Positions 54,996 to 63,341 of a DNA stretch of 64,000 nt are shown one piece after another. The DNA is from Pseudomonadota bacterium (GTDB lineage Bacteria > Pseudomonadota > Gammaproteobacteria > Acidiferrobacterales > Acidiferrobacteraceae): contig JAJYPD010000006.1 of NCBI GenBank assembly GCA_021795715.1, positions 21,023-85,022 on the forward strand, given 5' to 3'. The number at the start of each line of letters is the position of its first letter. Position 1 is the first letter of the stretch. The notes under the pieces are model-generated. The model saw nothing but the letters and a program-made list of their open reading frames with translations. It had not been told where the DNA came from and did not search any database. The translations under genes were made by a program, and so were the position numbers.

Positions 54996-57016
54996 GGCGC
55001 AAGAACCAGCAGGATGATCAGGGTGACGAAGGCGTACAACAGATAAATGGCGATGCGCCGCCGGCGCAAGAGGGCCACCCATTCCGACATCCGGCACACG
55101 CTGCGCGTGATGGGCAAATAGAGTGCGTACCAGAGGGGGTCCTCGACGCGGCTGGCATAGACGGGGGCGGTCTCGGCGGGTGCCGGCCGCTGGATCTGCA
55201 TCCGGAAAAACGGCGCAAACACCTGCCGGATCGGCTGCCCGAAGCCTTCGGCGGTGTCTTGCATGCGCGCCGTGCGCGTGTCGTGGCCTCCGTTCCATGG
55301 CGCCACCCGGCGCAGGGGCGCAGGTGCCAAGCGGCGCAGGATCAGGACAAGGGCAGCCGACACCAAAGCGAGGGCGCCCAGTACGATGAGCGGCCCGTAA
55401 TCGGCGTGGGTGGCGGCATGCAACCGGCAGAACAACACATGGCCTTCCAGGGTATCCCGGGCGGCGCCCGGATCGATGAGCTGTGCCGCCGCCGGACGAA
55501 AGAGGTCCACCGTCCATGCGGGAAAGAGGCCCAAGAAGAGACAGCCACCTGCGAGCAAAAGCAAAGCGATGCGTTCGCCAAACCCCGCGTCGTGGGCGTT
55601 CTTGAGTGCGGCCTCGCGCGGCTGTCCAAGAAAGGTGATGCCGTAGAATTTGACCATCACGTAGGCGGCCAGTCCCGCGACCAGCACGACGGCCGCCGCG
55701 CCCAAGGGCACGGCCATGTTGAGGTAGGGCTGCGGGAAGGACGTGGCGCCGAGAAAGGACTGCAGCAACAGCCATTCCGAGACGAAACCGTTGAACGGGG
55801 GCACACCGGCGGCGGCAAAGCTGCCGATCAGGAGAAGGGCCGCCACCCACGGCATGCGGTGAATGAGTCCCCCCAGTTTTCCCAGATTGCGCTCACCTGT
55901 GGCGTGCAGGACCGAGCCTGTGCCGAGAAACAGCAGGCTTTTGAAGACAGCGTGGTTTAGCGTCTGGTAGAGCGTGGCCATGAGCGCGAGAGTGGCCAGC
56001 GCCGCCATGTGGTAGGCCTGAAAAAGCACCGTTAAGCCGATGCCGGCCAGGATCAGGCCGATGTTTTCGATCGAGGAGTAACTCAGCAGGCGTTTCATGT
56101 CGTTTTGCGCCGCTGAATAGATTGCGCCAAAAAGCGCCGTGACAAGCCCAAGGACGAGCATCAGGACACCCCACCACCACAGCGGGGCATGCAGCAGCTC
56201 GAGGGTGAAGAGCAAAATGCCGTAGATGCCGAGTTTCAACAGCACGCCGCTCAGGAGGGCCGAGACCGGCGACGGCGCCACCGGGTGTGCCTCCGGCAAC
56301 CACGCATGCAGGGGCAGAAAGCCCGCCTTGGCGCCAAAACCAAAAAGACCCAGGGCAAAAACCACGCTTGCCAAAGCGGGCGGCAATGTGGTTTCGCGCA
56401 TGACCCCGAAGGCGTAGCCGGCAAGACCGGCGTGGGTGCCGGCCTGCAGGATGCCGAAGGCGAGCATGAGGGCGATGGCACCCATGTGCTCGGTGATGAG
56501 GTAGAGAAGGCCCGCACGCCGGGCGAGGACCATGTGATCATCGCTGATGATGAGAAGGTAGGACGACCACGCCATGGTCTCCCAGGCGATCAGGAAGACG
56601 TAGGCATCGTCGGCGAGAAGCACAAGACCGATGGCGGCGAGCAACAGATGGTACTGGCCGGCCATGCGTGCGATCCGCGCGGTCTGCTCGTGCCGCAGAT
56701 AACCGGCCGTGTAAAGGGAAATCGCCAGCGCGGTGAAGCCGAAAAGGATGGCAAAAACCGCCGCCAAGGCGTCGAGGCGCAGATGGAAGGCAAGCTGCGG
56801 CAGCCCAAGCGGCAAGGTCGTATGTGTCGCGGGTGCAAAGAGGGCCAGGAGACCGGCCGCGGCAAACAGGAAGCTTCCCGCCGCGCCCCCGACAAACAGG
56901 GCGCGCAGGGCGCGCGGCCGGTGTGACAAGGCAAGGCTTGCGGCGGCCAGAACGAGCCACATCGCGCAGACCGCCAAGGCGATGTCCAGCGGATCGTGGC
57001 CTACCTGAGTGATCAT
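54992..57016 (-). CDS. HyfB-like proton-translocating subunit (NuoL-related)
   Basis: A 674-residue protein with about 16 TMs, homologous to complex I antiporter-like subunits. GLFGFGAKAGFLPLHAWLPEAHPVAPSPVSALLSGVLLKLGIYG and KRLLSYSSIENIGLILAGIG carry the conserved channel lysines and histidine. It is the first gene of the operon. The frame is open to 57280, but that would overlap the divergent regulator; ATG at 57016 has GAAGGGA nine bases before it. Confidence 0.92.
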   Translation of the reverse strand: MITQVGHDPLDIALAVCAMWLVLAAASLALSHRPRALRALFVGGAAGSFLFAAAGLLALFAPATHTTLPLGLPQLAFHLRLDALAAVFAILFGFTALAISLYTAGYLRHEQTARIARMAGQYHLLLAAIGLVLLADDAYVFLIAWETMAWSSYLLIISDDHMVLARRAGLLYLITEHMGAIALMLAFGILQAGTHAGLAGYAFGVMRETTLPPALASVVFALGLFGFGAKAGFLPLHAWLPEAHPVAPSPVSALLSGVLLKLGIYGILLFTLELLHAPLWWWGVLMLVLGLVTALFGAIYSAAQNDMKRLLSYSSIENIGLILAGIGLTVLFQAYHMAALATLALMATLYQTLNHAVFKSLLFLGTGSVLHATGERNLGKLGGLIHRMPWVAALLLIGSFAAAGVPPFNGFVSEWLLLQSFLGATSFPQPYLNMAVPLGAAAVVLVAGLAAYVMVKFYGITFLGQPREAALKNAHDAGFGERIALLLLAGGCLFLGLFPAWTVDLFRPAAAQLIDPGAARDTLEGHVLFCRLHAATHADYGPLIVLGALALVSAALVLILRRLAPAPLRRVAPWNGGHDTRTARMQDTAEGFGQPIRQVFAPFFRMQIQRPAPAETAPVYASRVEDPLWYALYLPITRSVCRMSEWVALLRRRRIAIYLLYAFVTLIILLVLAP

Positions 57017-57098
57017 CCCTTGGGATCCCTTCACCCAATACGCAGTCAGAAAGGCGGCGCGAAGAGCCCCAGGACCCGCAAGCTTTCTGTCGGCACCG

Positions 57099-57118
57099 AT
57101 TACACTATATAATGTAAT
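57099..57118. promoter_or_regulatory. Near-perfect 20-bp palindrome in the divergent promoter region
   Basis: ATTACACTATATAATGTAAT is an inverted repeat with a single mismatched pair. It lies in an AT-rich island (57099-57133) between the KfrA-like gene and the hydrogenase-like operon and contains TATAAT (57108-57113). A second half-palindrome (TGTAATATAACA) overlaps its right side. It is a good candidate operator for the adjacent regulator. Confidence 0.6.
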
Positions 57119-57152
57119 ATAACATAATACGATCGGAAAAGGAGGAAACGGC

Positions 57153-57674
57153 GTGCCACGTACCGGAGTGACGCGACAACAGGTCTTCGACGCGGCCGAT
57201 CGCCTGGCAGAGAGCGGTTTGTCGCCGACCGTGGTGACTGTCCGCGGCGATCTGGGAAAGGGCAGTTTCACCACCATCAATCAGCATTTGAGTGAGTGGA
57301 AAGCCTTGAAGTGGAAGACCGACGGCGGCGCACAGCTCCCGCCGCCGGTCGAGGCCAAGGCGCGGGATCTTCTCCAGAGCCTGTGGGTGCTTGCTTCCCA
57401 TGAGGCCAACCAGAGCATCGACAAGATCCGGGAGGCCGCGCTCGGGGATGTGGCAGAGCTGCAGTGTCAGCTCGAAGAGGTGCAGCGCAGAACGCAGGCG
57501 CTGGCAGCCGAGCGCGAAGCCCTCGCGGCCGAACTGGCGAAGGCGCAGGCGGAGAACGATGCATTGCGGCGCCAGGTTGCCGATCTCGCCCAGGCCCTGG
57601 GGGCCACCAGTGCGTGGCTTGAGCGGATCGAAGACAGGCTGGTCGGCGAGGTGGCCGGCAAGCATCCATCCTGA
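57153..57674 (+). CDS. KfrA-type DNA-binding regulator
   Basis: A 173-residue protein. Residues 1-55 (GVTRQQVFDAADRLAESGLSPTVVTVRGDLGKGSFTTINQHLSEWK) match the KfrA N-terminal HTH domain, and a coiled coil rich in Ala, Gln and Glu follows (about 85-150). KfrA proteins are best known from plasmids, where they autoregulate and bind palindromes; chromosomal copies are less studied. GGAGGAAACG precedes the GTG at 57153. It faces the hydrogenase-like operon over a palindrome. Confidence 0.83.
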   Translation: MPRTGVTRQQVFDAADRLAESGLSPTVVTVRGDLGKGSFTTINQHLSEWKALKWKTDGGAQLPPPVEAKARDLLQSLWVLASHEANQSIDKIREAALGDVAELQCQLEEVQRRTQALAAEREALAAELAKAQAENDALRRQVADLAQALGATSAWLERIEDRLVGEVAGKHPS

Positions 57675-57921
57675 GCGGTTTTACAACAGAACCCATCCTG
57701 CGGTCCGGTATCACCCGGTGCGCAAAAGCCCGCCAGGCATGCCCAGAATGGCGCCCGCGAAGCGGTCGCCGTACGGCCGCGGGACCATGTTTGCGTGAAA
57801 GACCGCCCACGAGGTCCTCTTCAAGAAACCCCCGCAAGGGCTTGCGCGCTCGGTTCGACCTCCCGGCCCGGATGGTGGTGCGGGTCGCTGTTGGGGTGTG
57901 TCTCGATTCCGTTTTGATGGC

Positions 57922-58899
57922 TCAGCCGAAGGCACCGGCCAAAAGCGGCGGCGCATCGAGGCGCGCCTCCTGGGCCTGCAGGAGGCCCACGAGTTCGCGG
58001 AAGTGGCGGTCTTCGGCGAACCAGGGAAATGCCCGGGGAAAGGCTGGATCGTGCCAGCGCCTGGCAATCCAGGCGTTGTAATGCAAAAGCCGCAGCGCCC
58101 GCAAGGGTTCGATCAGCGCCAGTTCGCGGCGATCGAACGGCCGGAACATTTCATAGCCTGCAAGCAGCGCGCGCAGTGCGTCTTCCTGATCGGCACGATC
58201 GCCCGGGAGGAGCATCCACAGATCCTGGATTGCGGGTCCATTCAAGCTGTCGTCGAAATCGACGATGGCGAATCGTTCTCCATCGAACAGGATGTTACCG
58301 GCATGGCAATCGCCATGCAGTCGCAGGATATCCGGTGCGACCGTCTGCAGTCGCGCATGGATCACCTCGCGCAGCCGCCCGGCGACTGTGCGGAAAGGGG
58401 CCAGAAGATCGGGCGGGAGGAAAGGGCTTTCCGCGAGCGTCGTGATCGCCGGGTCGACGAAGGTCGGGACGTCGAGGGTAAGCCGCCGACAAAAGCGCCC
58501 GTATCCGGCCATGTGCAGGCGCCCGAGATAGCGGCCGATGGCCATGCGTTCGTCGGCGGTCTCCAGCATCCCGGTGCGTCCCGGACGCCAGGGAAAGAGT
58601 GCGAAACGGTATCCGGCCCGATGCTGAAGCGCGTGGCCGCCTTGCGCGTGCGGTGCGACGGCGGGGATCTCGGCGTCGACCAGTTCCTGCGTAAAGGCGT
58701 GCTCCTCGGCGATGGCGGCGTCGGTCCAGCGCGCCGGCCGGTAGAATTTGATGGCGAAGGCCCCTTCTTCCGTGCCGATCTTGTAGACGCGGTTTTCGAA
58801 ACTGTTCAACGCCTGTAGAGCCCCGGTCGGCATGAGCCCGGTCTGCTCGGTGGCATCGAGAATCAGGTCAGGCGTGAGGTTGGCAAATGGTGTTTCCAT
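57922..58899 (-). CDS. srkA: Stress response kinase A (SrkA/YihE-like)
   Basis: A 325-residue APH/Ser-Thr kinase-like protein. SFENRVYKIGTEEGAFAIKFYRP is the nucleotide-binding start with the Lys. The catalytic loop is RLHGDCHAGNILFD, and the metal-binding DFD is in AIVDFDDSLNGP. Length equals E. coli SrkA (328), which opposes stress-induced death. It starts 10 bases after the quinone oxidoreductase gene. Confidence 0.9.
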   Translation of the reverse strand: METPFANLTPDLILDATEQTGLMPTGALQALNSFENRVYKIGTEEGAFAIKFYRPARWTDAAIAEEHAFTQELVDAEIPAVAPHAQGGHALQHRAGYRFALFPWRPGRTGMLETADERMAIGRYLGRLHMAGYGRFCRRLTLDVPTFVDPAITTLAESPFLPPDLLAPFRTVAGRLREVIHARLQTVAPDILRLHGDCHAGNILFDGERFAIVDFDDSLNGPAIQDLWMLLPGDRADQEDALRALLAGYEMFRPFDRRELALIEPLRALRLLHYNAWIARRWHDPAFPRAFPWFAEDRHFRELVGLLQAQEARLDAPPLLAGAFG

Positions 58900-58909
58900 G
58901 AAGTGGGAC

Positions 58910-59932
58910 CTAGGAATGTAAAGCGTCTCTGGTGGGAGACTGGACAGGCGGGCGCGCGACTTCCAGGACGATTTTGCCGATATGTCCGCCGCCTTCCATG
59001 AGCGCGTGCGCCGCCGACGCCTCGGCGAGCGGGAAACGTGCGTGGATGTGCGGATGGAAACGGCCATGCGCCAGGGCGGGCCAGACATGGACAAGGAGTG
59101 CGTCACGGATGGCGCGCTTTTCTGCCACGGTGCGCGGGCGCATGGTCGAGCCGGTAAGACGCAAACGCTTGCTCATGATCGGCGCCAGGTCGGTCATGCC
59201 CTGGCTGCCGCCCATGAATGCGAGAAAAATGAGGCGGCCGTCGCGGCGCAGAACCTTCAGGTTGCGCTCGAGGTAGGGCATACCGACGATGTCGAGGACG
59301 ACGTCTACGCCTTCGCCAGCGGTCGCTTCGAATACCGCCTGGACAAAGTCGGTCGTGTGGCGGTTTATGGCTGTCTGGGCGCCCCACGCCCGGCAAAATG
59401 CCGCCTTGTCGTCGCTGCCGACGGTGGCCAGACAGCGAGCACCGCGCAACTGCCCCAGGGCGAGTGCGGCAAGACCGATGCCGCCGGCCCCGCCGTGCAC
59501 GAGCAGACGCTCGTTGCATTCGAGGTCTCCGAGATCGATGAGGTTGGCCCAGACGGTAAACCAGACCTCCGGGAGGGCGGCGGCCGACGCGAGGTCCATG
59601 CCCTCGGGGATCGGCAGCACTTGATCGGCGGGGGTTACGCAATATTCGGCATAGCCGCCCCCGGGCACGAGTGCGGTGACGGGTGTGCCGGGAGGCCAGG
59701 ATTGAGTGTCGGGGCCTCTTGCGGCGATGCGGCCGGAAACTTCGAGACCAAGAACCGGGGACGCATCCGCAGGTGCAGGATACCGGCCCAGGCGCTGGAG
59801 GATGTCAGGCCGGTTCACACCAGCATAAGCGACCTCGATCAGAACCTCGCCCGGCCCGGGGACAGGCCGCGGCCCTTGTATGAGACGCAAGCAGGATGGG
59901 GGACCGCCTTGACCATGGTCGATGTACAGCAG
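58910..59932 (-). CDS. NAD(P)H:quinone oxidoreductase (zeta-crystallin/PIG3 family)
   Basis: A medium-chain reductase of about 340 residues without zinc ligands. The Rossmann motif is LLVHGGAGGIGLAALALGQLRGA; LPIPEGMDLASAAALPEVWFTVW is typical for PIG3. The start is unusual. AAGGAGG (minus strand, 59940-59946) lies seven bases before a CTG pair (59927-59932), exactly where homology begins, and no ATG, GTG or TTG is near. An ATG at 60049 would add a 39-residue extension unlike the family. It is likely co-transcribed with srkA. Confidence 0.87.
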   Translation of the reverse strand: MLYIDHGQGGPPSCLRLIQGPRPVPGPGEVLIEVAYAGVNRPDILQRLGRYPAPADASPVLGLEVSGRIAARGPDTQSWPPGTPVTALVPGGGYAEYCVTPADQVLPIPEGMDLASAAALPEVWFTVWANLIDLGDLECNERLLVHGGAGGIGLAALALGQLRGARCLATVGSDDKAAFCRAWGAQTAINRHTTDFVQAVFEATAGEGVDVVLDIVGMPYLERNLKVLRRDGRLIFLAFMGGSQGMTDLAPIMSKRLRLTGSTMRPRTVAEKRAIRDALLVHVWPALAHGRFHPHIHARFPLAEASAAHALMEGGGHIGKIVLEVARPPVQSPTRDALHS

Positions 59933-60100
59933 ACGCCGTCCTCCTTGAGGGCCGGATGCCCTAGTGATCCGACTATGGCAAGGATAAGCGCAGGCGGCAA
60001 GCGCCGTAGACAGGCGGATCCCCCAGAGACGGGGTGCGCACGAGCGCAATGGGGTCTATGCGGGCGCCGATAAGGATCCCGGGAAGACGCAGGAGGAGGC

Positions 60101-60421
60101 ATGGCGCGCGATGCAAAGGACCGCTGGTCGCAGCGAGTGACACAGGAAAGCCGCGCGCTGGACCTGGAGCAGGGGGTCTTTGCATGGACGGATCCGCGCG
60201 CGATCGCCCAATCACTGAAGCGTTCGGCCGCCATGAGCCGCCGGCGCCGCGCGGCGAGCCCTTTTGCGTCTGCGATGAGTATGCTGAACTTCTACATCAA
60301 CCGTGCTGGACGGAATTTGCCCGCCGAGCGGCGCGCCGTGCTCGAGCAGGCGAAAGAGGAATTGCGCGCGCTGTACGGGCGGCCGCGTCGCCATGGGGCA
60401 CGGGATTCCGGTGAATGTTGA
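60101..60421 (+). CDS. DUF3175 protein
   Basis: A 106-residue basic protein matching DUF3175: FAWTDPRAIAQSLKRSA, RRRRAASPFASAMSMLNFYINRAGRNLP and LEQAKEELRALYGR. Function is unknown. GGAGGAGG lies just before the ATG. It is monocistronic, divergent from the quinone oxidoreductase. Confidence 0.85.
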   Translation: MARDAKDRWSQRVTQESRALDLEQGVFAWTDPRAIAQSLKRSAAMSRRRRAASPFASAMSMLNFYINRAGRNLPAERRAVLEQAKEELRALYGRPRRHGARDSGEC

Positions 60422-60502
60422 GGACAACCGCCGCCACCTGTAAGAGTAAACCGCGGCAAGAGCCGCGCCTCATCCCCATTGGCGTGTATGGGCAAGAAGG
60501 CG

Positions 60503-60748
60503 TCAGGTCTCCCTGTCCATGAGCGGAAACAAGGGAAGCGGCCGCTCGAAGTAATGCCCCGCCCGCGCTTTGATGCGCACCGGGATCCGCGTAGAAAAAT
60601 CCCGTTGTGAGAGATGGACGCGTTCCCGCAGGGTCTTTACATCAGACACCACCACTTCAAATCGACGCGCGGAGGTCGCGGTGCCCCTGGCCATCGTGTC
60701 TGCTTCCTGAAGGCTTTGCAGAAAGTCGTTAAAGAGGGCCTTGTCCAT
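60503..60748 (-). pseudogene. HigA/NadS-type antitoxin with a disrupted HTH
   Basis: An 81-codon frame. The first 50 residues (ALFNDFLQSLQEADTMARG, RRFEVVVSDVKTLRERVHLSQRDFSTRI) match NadS/HigA-like antitoxins up to the first HTH helix. Beyond that the expected recognition helix and VKTLQNWEQGRR motif are missing and the frame runs into unrelated residues (PVRIKARAGHYFERPLPLF). AGGAG seven bases before the ATG is intact. No toxin gene is beside it. It is probably a broken antitoxin, though a short expressed product cannot be excluded. Confidence 0.6.
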
Positions 60749-60805
60749 AGGTTAACTCCTTGAGCCGCTTTCGATGCGGGCGCCTTCCGCAAAAACCGCG
60801 CGGGG

Positions 60806-61092
60806 TTGATCCGCCGTGAGGCGGCCTTCAGGTTCCCAGGCGCCATCCTCCACCTCGCCCGGGGCCTTCCCTCCGAGAAGTACTTCGGCGTCGACGGCAC
60901 CCTGATCGAGGCCTGGGCGTCCTTAAAGATGAGCTGCCCGCGCAAGGGCGGCTGCGATCAGGGCCCGCCGGACGACCCGCGCAATCTGATGTCCACTTGC
61001 ACAACGAGGTCCGTTCGAACGGCACCCATGAGAGCCCCACCGACCCCGAGGCGCGCTCGACGGGAAAGGGTGCGGGCGTGGCAGGGTCTGGA
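60806..61092 (+). pseudogene. IS1182/IS5-like transposase remnant (frameshifted)
   Basis: The first frame reads LPSEKYFGVDGTLIEAWASLKM, the conserved first DDE-region of these transposases (FSVDGTLIEAWAS). At about 60988 the similarity moves to another frame: DVHLHNEVRSNGTHESPTDPEAR, matching the usual RSNxTHxSxTDPxAR. At least one frameshift and loss of both ends make it dead. No terminal repeats are visible. Confidence 0.7.
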
Positions 61093-61094
61093 AT

Positions 61095-61304
61095 ATGCGG
61101 CCAGACCGCATCCCGCAGGCCTGCGCGCATCTCTGCGATGCCGCCGGCCGGGGGCTAACCTTCCATGACCTGCGCCACGAGGCCGCTCCGAGCTTTTTGA
61201 GGGCGGTCAAATCCGATGCAGCGGCCGCCATCACCAATCACAAGGCCCTGCAGATATCGAACGCTCTATTGGAGGGCCGGGACTTGGGCACCCTTATCGG
61301 ATAG
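61095..61304 (+). pseudogene. Tyrosine recombinase (phage integrase) C-terminal remnant
   Basis: A 69-codon open piece with RGLTFHDLRHEA, the HxLR box of tyrosine recombinases, then AVKSDAAAAITNHKALQISNALLEGRDLGTLIG, which keeps the H of the GHK region but lacks the catalytic Tyr (normally in RYTHL). It abuts the transposase remnant directly. The N-terminal and core-binding parts are missing. Confidence 0.65.
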
Positions 61305-61775
61305 CGCGGACACGAACGCGAACCATCACCATAATCTTTCCGCACATCTCGCCCGCCACGTTCCACCGAGGCCATCCGGAACCCGCATTCTCCGCATCCA
61401 ATCGGGCTGTCAGAAAGCCGGGTCTGGGGCAGACCGGCCTGGCAGAGTCAGAGCGAGGTGATGCGTTTGCGTGCGCGGAAAGCGCGCCCTCACGGGCAGG
61501 CGTTGCTGTTACAAGGGCGTTGTCACCGGCTCGCGACGCACGGATAGATCTTGTGATCGGTCGCAACCGGCACGGCGCCCCCCCATGGGTTTCGACGGTC
61601 ACGGTTCCAAACTGCTCTCCCGCGGCCCCTCGGTGCAAGCGGCGCGATTGCGATCACAGTACCTGTGACCATCCCCTGCGCAACGGGGCTTACAGTCCGC
61701 TTCGACCGTCCGGTCATTCCTGCCGTCCTTGAGGGTGGGCTGGCGCTTGGTGTCCGCCCCTTTTCAGTCCGACAA
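61305..61775. other. Non-coding stretch in decayed island
   Basis: About 470 bases after the integrase remnant. Several short frames exist on both strands but none resembles a known family or has a clear ribosome site. It is probably decayed mobile DNA. No attachment-site repeat was found by eye. Confidence 0.35.
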
Positions 61776-62018
61776 TCAGAGCGTGTGCAGATACTGTAGG
61801 AGGGAATGGGCGATCGCGCCGAAGTGAATCCAGTGGCGATGACGCACATAGAGAACAAGACCCAGTACGAGGGCGAGCAGCCCCAGTCGCACACTGGCGT
61901 CCCGGCTCGAAGCATCCTCGTGATGACAGTTTGGGCAGGCTCCGCTTGCATCCCCCAACAACCTACCGCACCGATTGCATCGCGCCACTCGCCCCACAAA
62001 ACCTCCACGGTCATTCAA
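61776..62018 (-). CDS. Small zinc-ribbon membrane protein
   Basis: An 80-residue product with one zinc ribbon (CNRCGRLLGDASGACPNC) followed by a TM segment (LGLLALVLGLVLYV) and a short His-rich tail. The only usable start in frame is TTG at 62018, preceded by a stop; no clear ribosome site is seen. The family is unknown, resembling short zinc-ribbon membrane proteins. Low confidence that it is expressed. Confidence 0.45.
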   Translation of the reverse strand: MNDRGGFVGRVARCNRCGRLLGDASGACPNCHHEDASSRDASVRLGLLALVLGLVLYVRHRHWIHFGAIAHSLLQYLHTL

Positions 62019-62327
62019 ACGATCTGGTTACAATCAGTGTGGCGCAACTCCGAAGGCTTTTCCAGCCGCTGTCTTCCAGCGATGGGTCCGCCCGTTTTTC
62101 GCCTAAGCGGCCTTGAGGACGGCTACGCCGTCCGCGCTACAACCACCGAAAGTCCCCGTGGGATCCTTCCCCGGCCGCCCTTAAACGGCGGGGCTTATCG
62201 CGCACCGGGTCCATTTGTGGGCGGGTCATCCGTGTGCCGCGCCAGTCTCCGCCTTGGGACGGAATGAGAATGAAGGCCGGCATCGGGAGAATAGACGCAA
62301 CCGCCAACCGCCCGTCAGGAGAACGAC
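62019..62327. other. Region with two hairpins upstream of the CS2-hydrolase-like gene
   Basis: About 310 bases. GACGGC-TAC-GCCGTC (62118-62132) and CCCCGGCCG/CGGCGGGG (62169-62193, one bulge) lie 36 bases apart. Paired subterminal hairpins like these occur at IS200/IS605 ends, so this may be a remnant end, but no transposase is present. The promoter of the downstream gene must also lie here. Confidence 0.4.
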
Positions 62328-62981
62328 ATGGCTACCTTGAAGGAACAACTGGAAAACCGCACCAAGGAATACGATCACTGGGCCACGCGCCGGCGCTATG
62401 GTGACAAGGGACCCAACAACCGTCGCCTCTGGGTATTGGCCTGTATGGATGAACGTCTGCCGGTCGACGAAGCCCTCGGCATCCATGTCGACACGCCGGT
62501 TGGTGGTGGCGACGCGCACTGTTTCCGCAACGCCGGCGGCATCGTCACCGACGACGCAATCCGCTCGGCCATGCTGACCTGCCACTTCTTCGGCACCCAG
62601 GAAATCGTCATTGTCCAGCACACCCAATGCGGCATGCTCTCTGCCAATGCCGCAGACCTGGAAGCCGCGCTCGCCAAAAAGGGCGTCGACATCGCCAATC
62701 TGGCGCTAGACCCGACTTTGCCGGAACTGAAGCTTGCCAAGGGCGCGTTCGCCAAGTGGATCGGCATGATGGATGATGTCGACCAGACATGCCTGAAAAC
62801 CGTGGAAGCGTTCCGCAATCACCCCCTGATCCCGAAGACCGTCACCGTAAGCGGCTGGATATGGGAAGTCGAGACGCGCCGGCTACGTCCGCCGACGCTG
62901 GATTCCGAAAAGCGTACTCGCACCGACGTGACGGCTGCACAGTTTGGCGTCAAGGGCAAACAGCCCGCGCGCTGGGGCTGA
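62328..62981 (+). CDS. Carbon disulfide hydrolase-like beta-carbonic anhydrase
   Basis: A 217-residue beta-CA fold enzyme. The zinc ligands are C39 (LACMDERLP), H98 and C101 (HTQCGM), with the D41-R43 dyad. NNRRLWVLACMDER, GDAHCFRNAGGIVTDDAIRSA, FFGTQEIVIV, RNHPLIPK and WEVETRRLRPPT closely follow the CS2 hydrolases of Acidianus and acidophilic Acidithiobacillus as I recall them, including the long C-terminal tail. Such enzymes convert CS2 and COS to H2S and CO2 and are poor carbonic anhydrases. AGGAGAACGAC precedes the ATG. Confidence 0.78.
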   Translation: MATLKEQLENRTKEYDHWATRRRYGDKGPNNRRLWVLACMDERLPVDEALGIHVDTPVGGGDAHCFRNAGGIVTDDAIRSAMLTCHFFGTQEIVIVQHTQCGMLSANAADLEAALAKKGVDIANLALDPTLPELKLAKGAFAKWIGMMDDVDQTCLKTVEAFRNHPLIPKTVTVSGWIWEVETRRLRPPTLDSEKRTRTDVTAAQFGVKGKQPARWG

Positions 62982-62998
62982 CAGCGGACCGCCTTGCG

Positions 62999-63268
62999 AT
63001 GCCAACCTATGATTATTCCTGCCGGATCTGTCGCAGGGTATGCGCGCTCAAACACCCGATCGGCGCACCGCCGCCCGCATGCGGCGCATGCGGGGGTGCC
63101 CTTGAGCGCGTCTTTCTTGCGGCGCCGGCCGTCCACGGCGCGATGGCGCGCGGACGGGAAACCGCAGTGCAATCGCTCGATACATCGCGGACCGGTGGGC
63201 ACGGGCCGGCCTGTTCATGCTGCCATGGGCACCGGGAGAAAGATCGCGTGCACGCCGATGTGGGCTGA
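62999..63268 (+). CDS. FmdB family zinc-ribbon protein
   Basis: An 89-residue protein. MPTYDYSCRICRRVC is the FmdB N-terminus (MPxYxYxCxxC), with the second pair in ACGACGG. The C-terminal half is divergent and has CSCCHGH. FmdB-like proteins are putative regulators near amidase and other hydrolase genes. It begins 17 bases after the CS2-hydrolase-like gene, so it is likely in the same operon. Confidence 0.78.
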   Translation: MPTYDYSCRICRRVCALKHPIGAPPPACGACGGALERVFLAAPAVHGAMARGRETAVQSLDTSRTGGHGPACSCCHGHREKDRVHADVG

Positions 63269-63341
63269 TTCGAACCGGCGAGCGAACGGAGAAGGTGCGC
63301 AGCACCGGGACCGCTAGCCCAGAGAGGCGCAGATATGGGGG

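Noticed and set aside
50396..57016. Functional [NiFe] hydrogenase or formate hydrogenlyase
   Set aside because: The large subunit lacks the cysteine pairs needed for the NiFe centre, and no formate dehydrogenase, ferredoxin or maturation gene is in the window.
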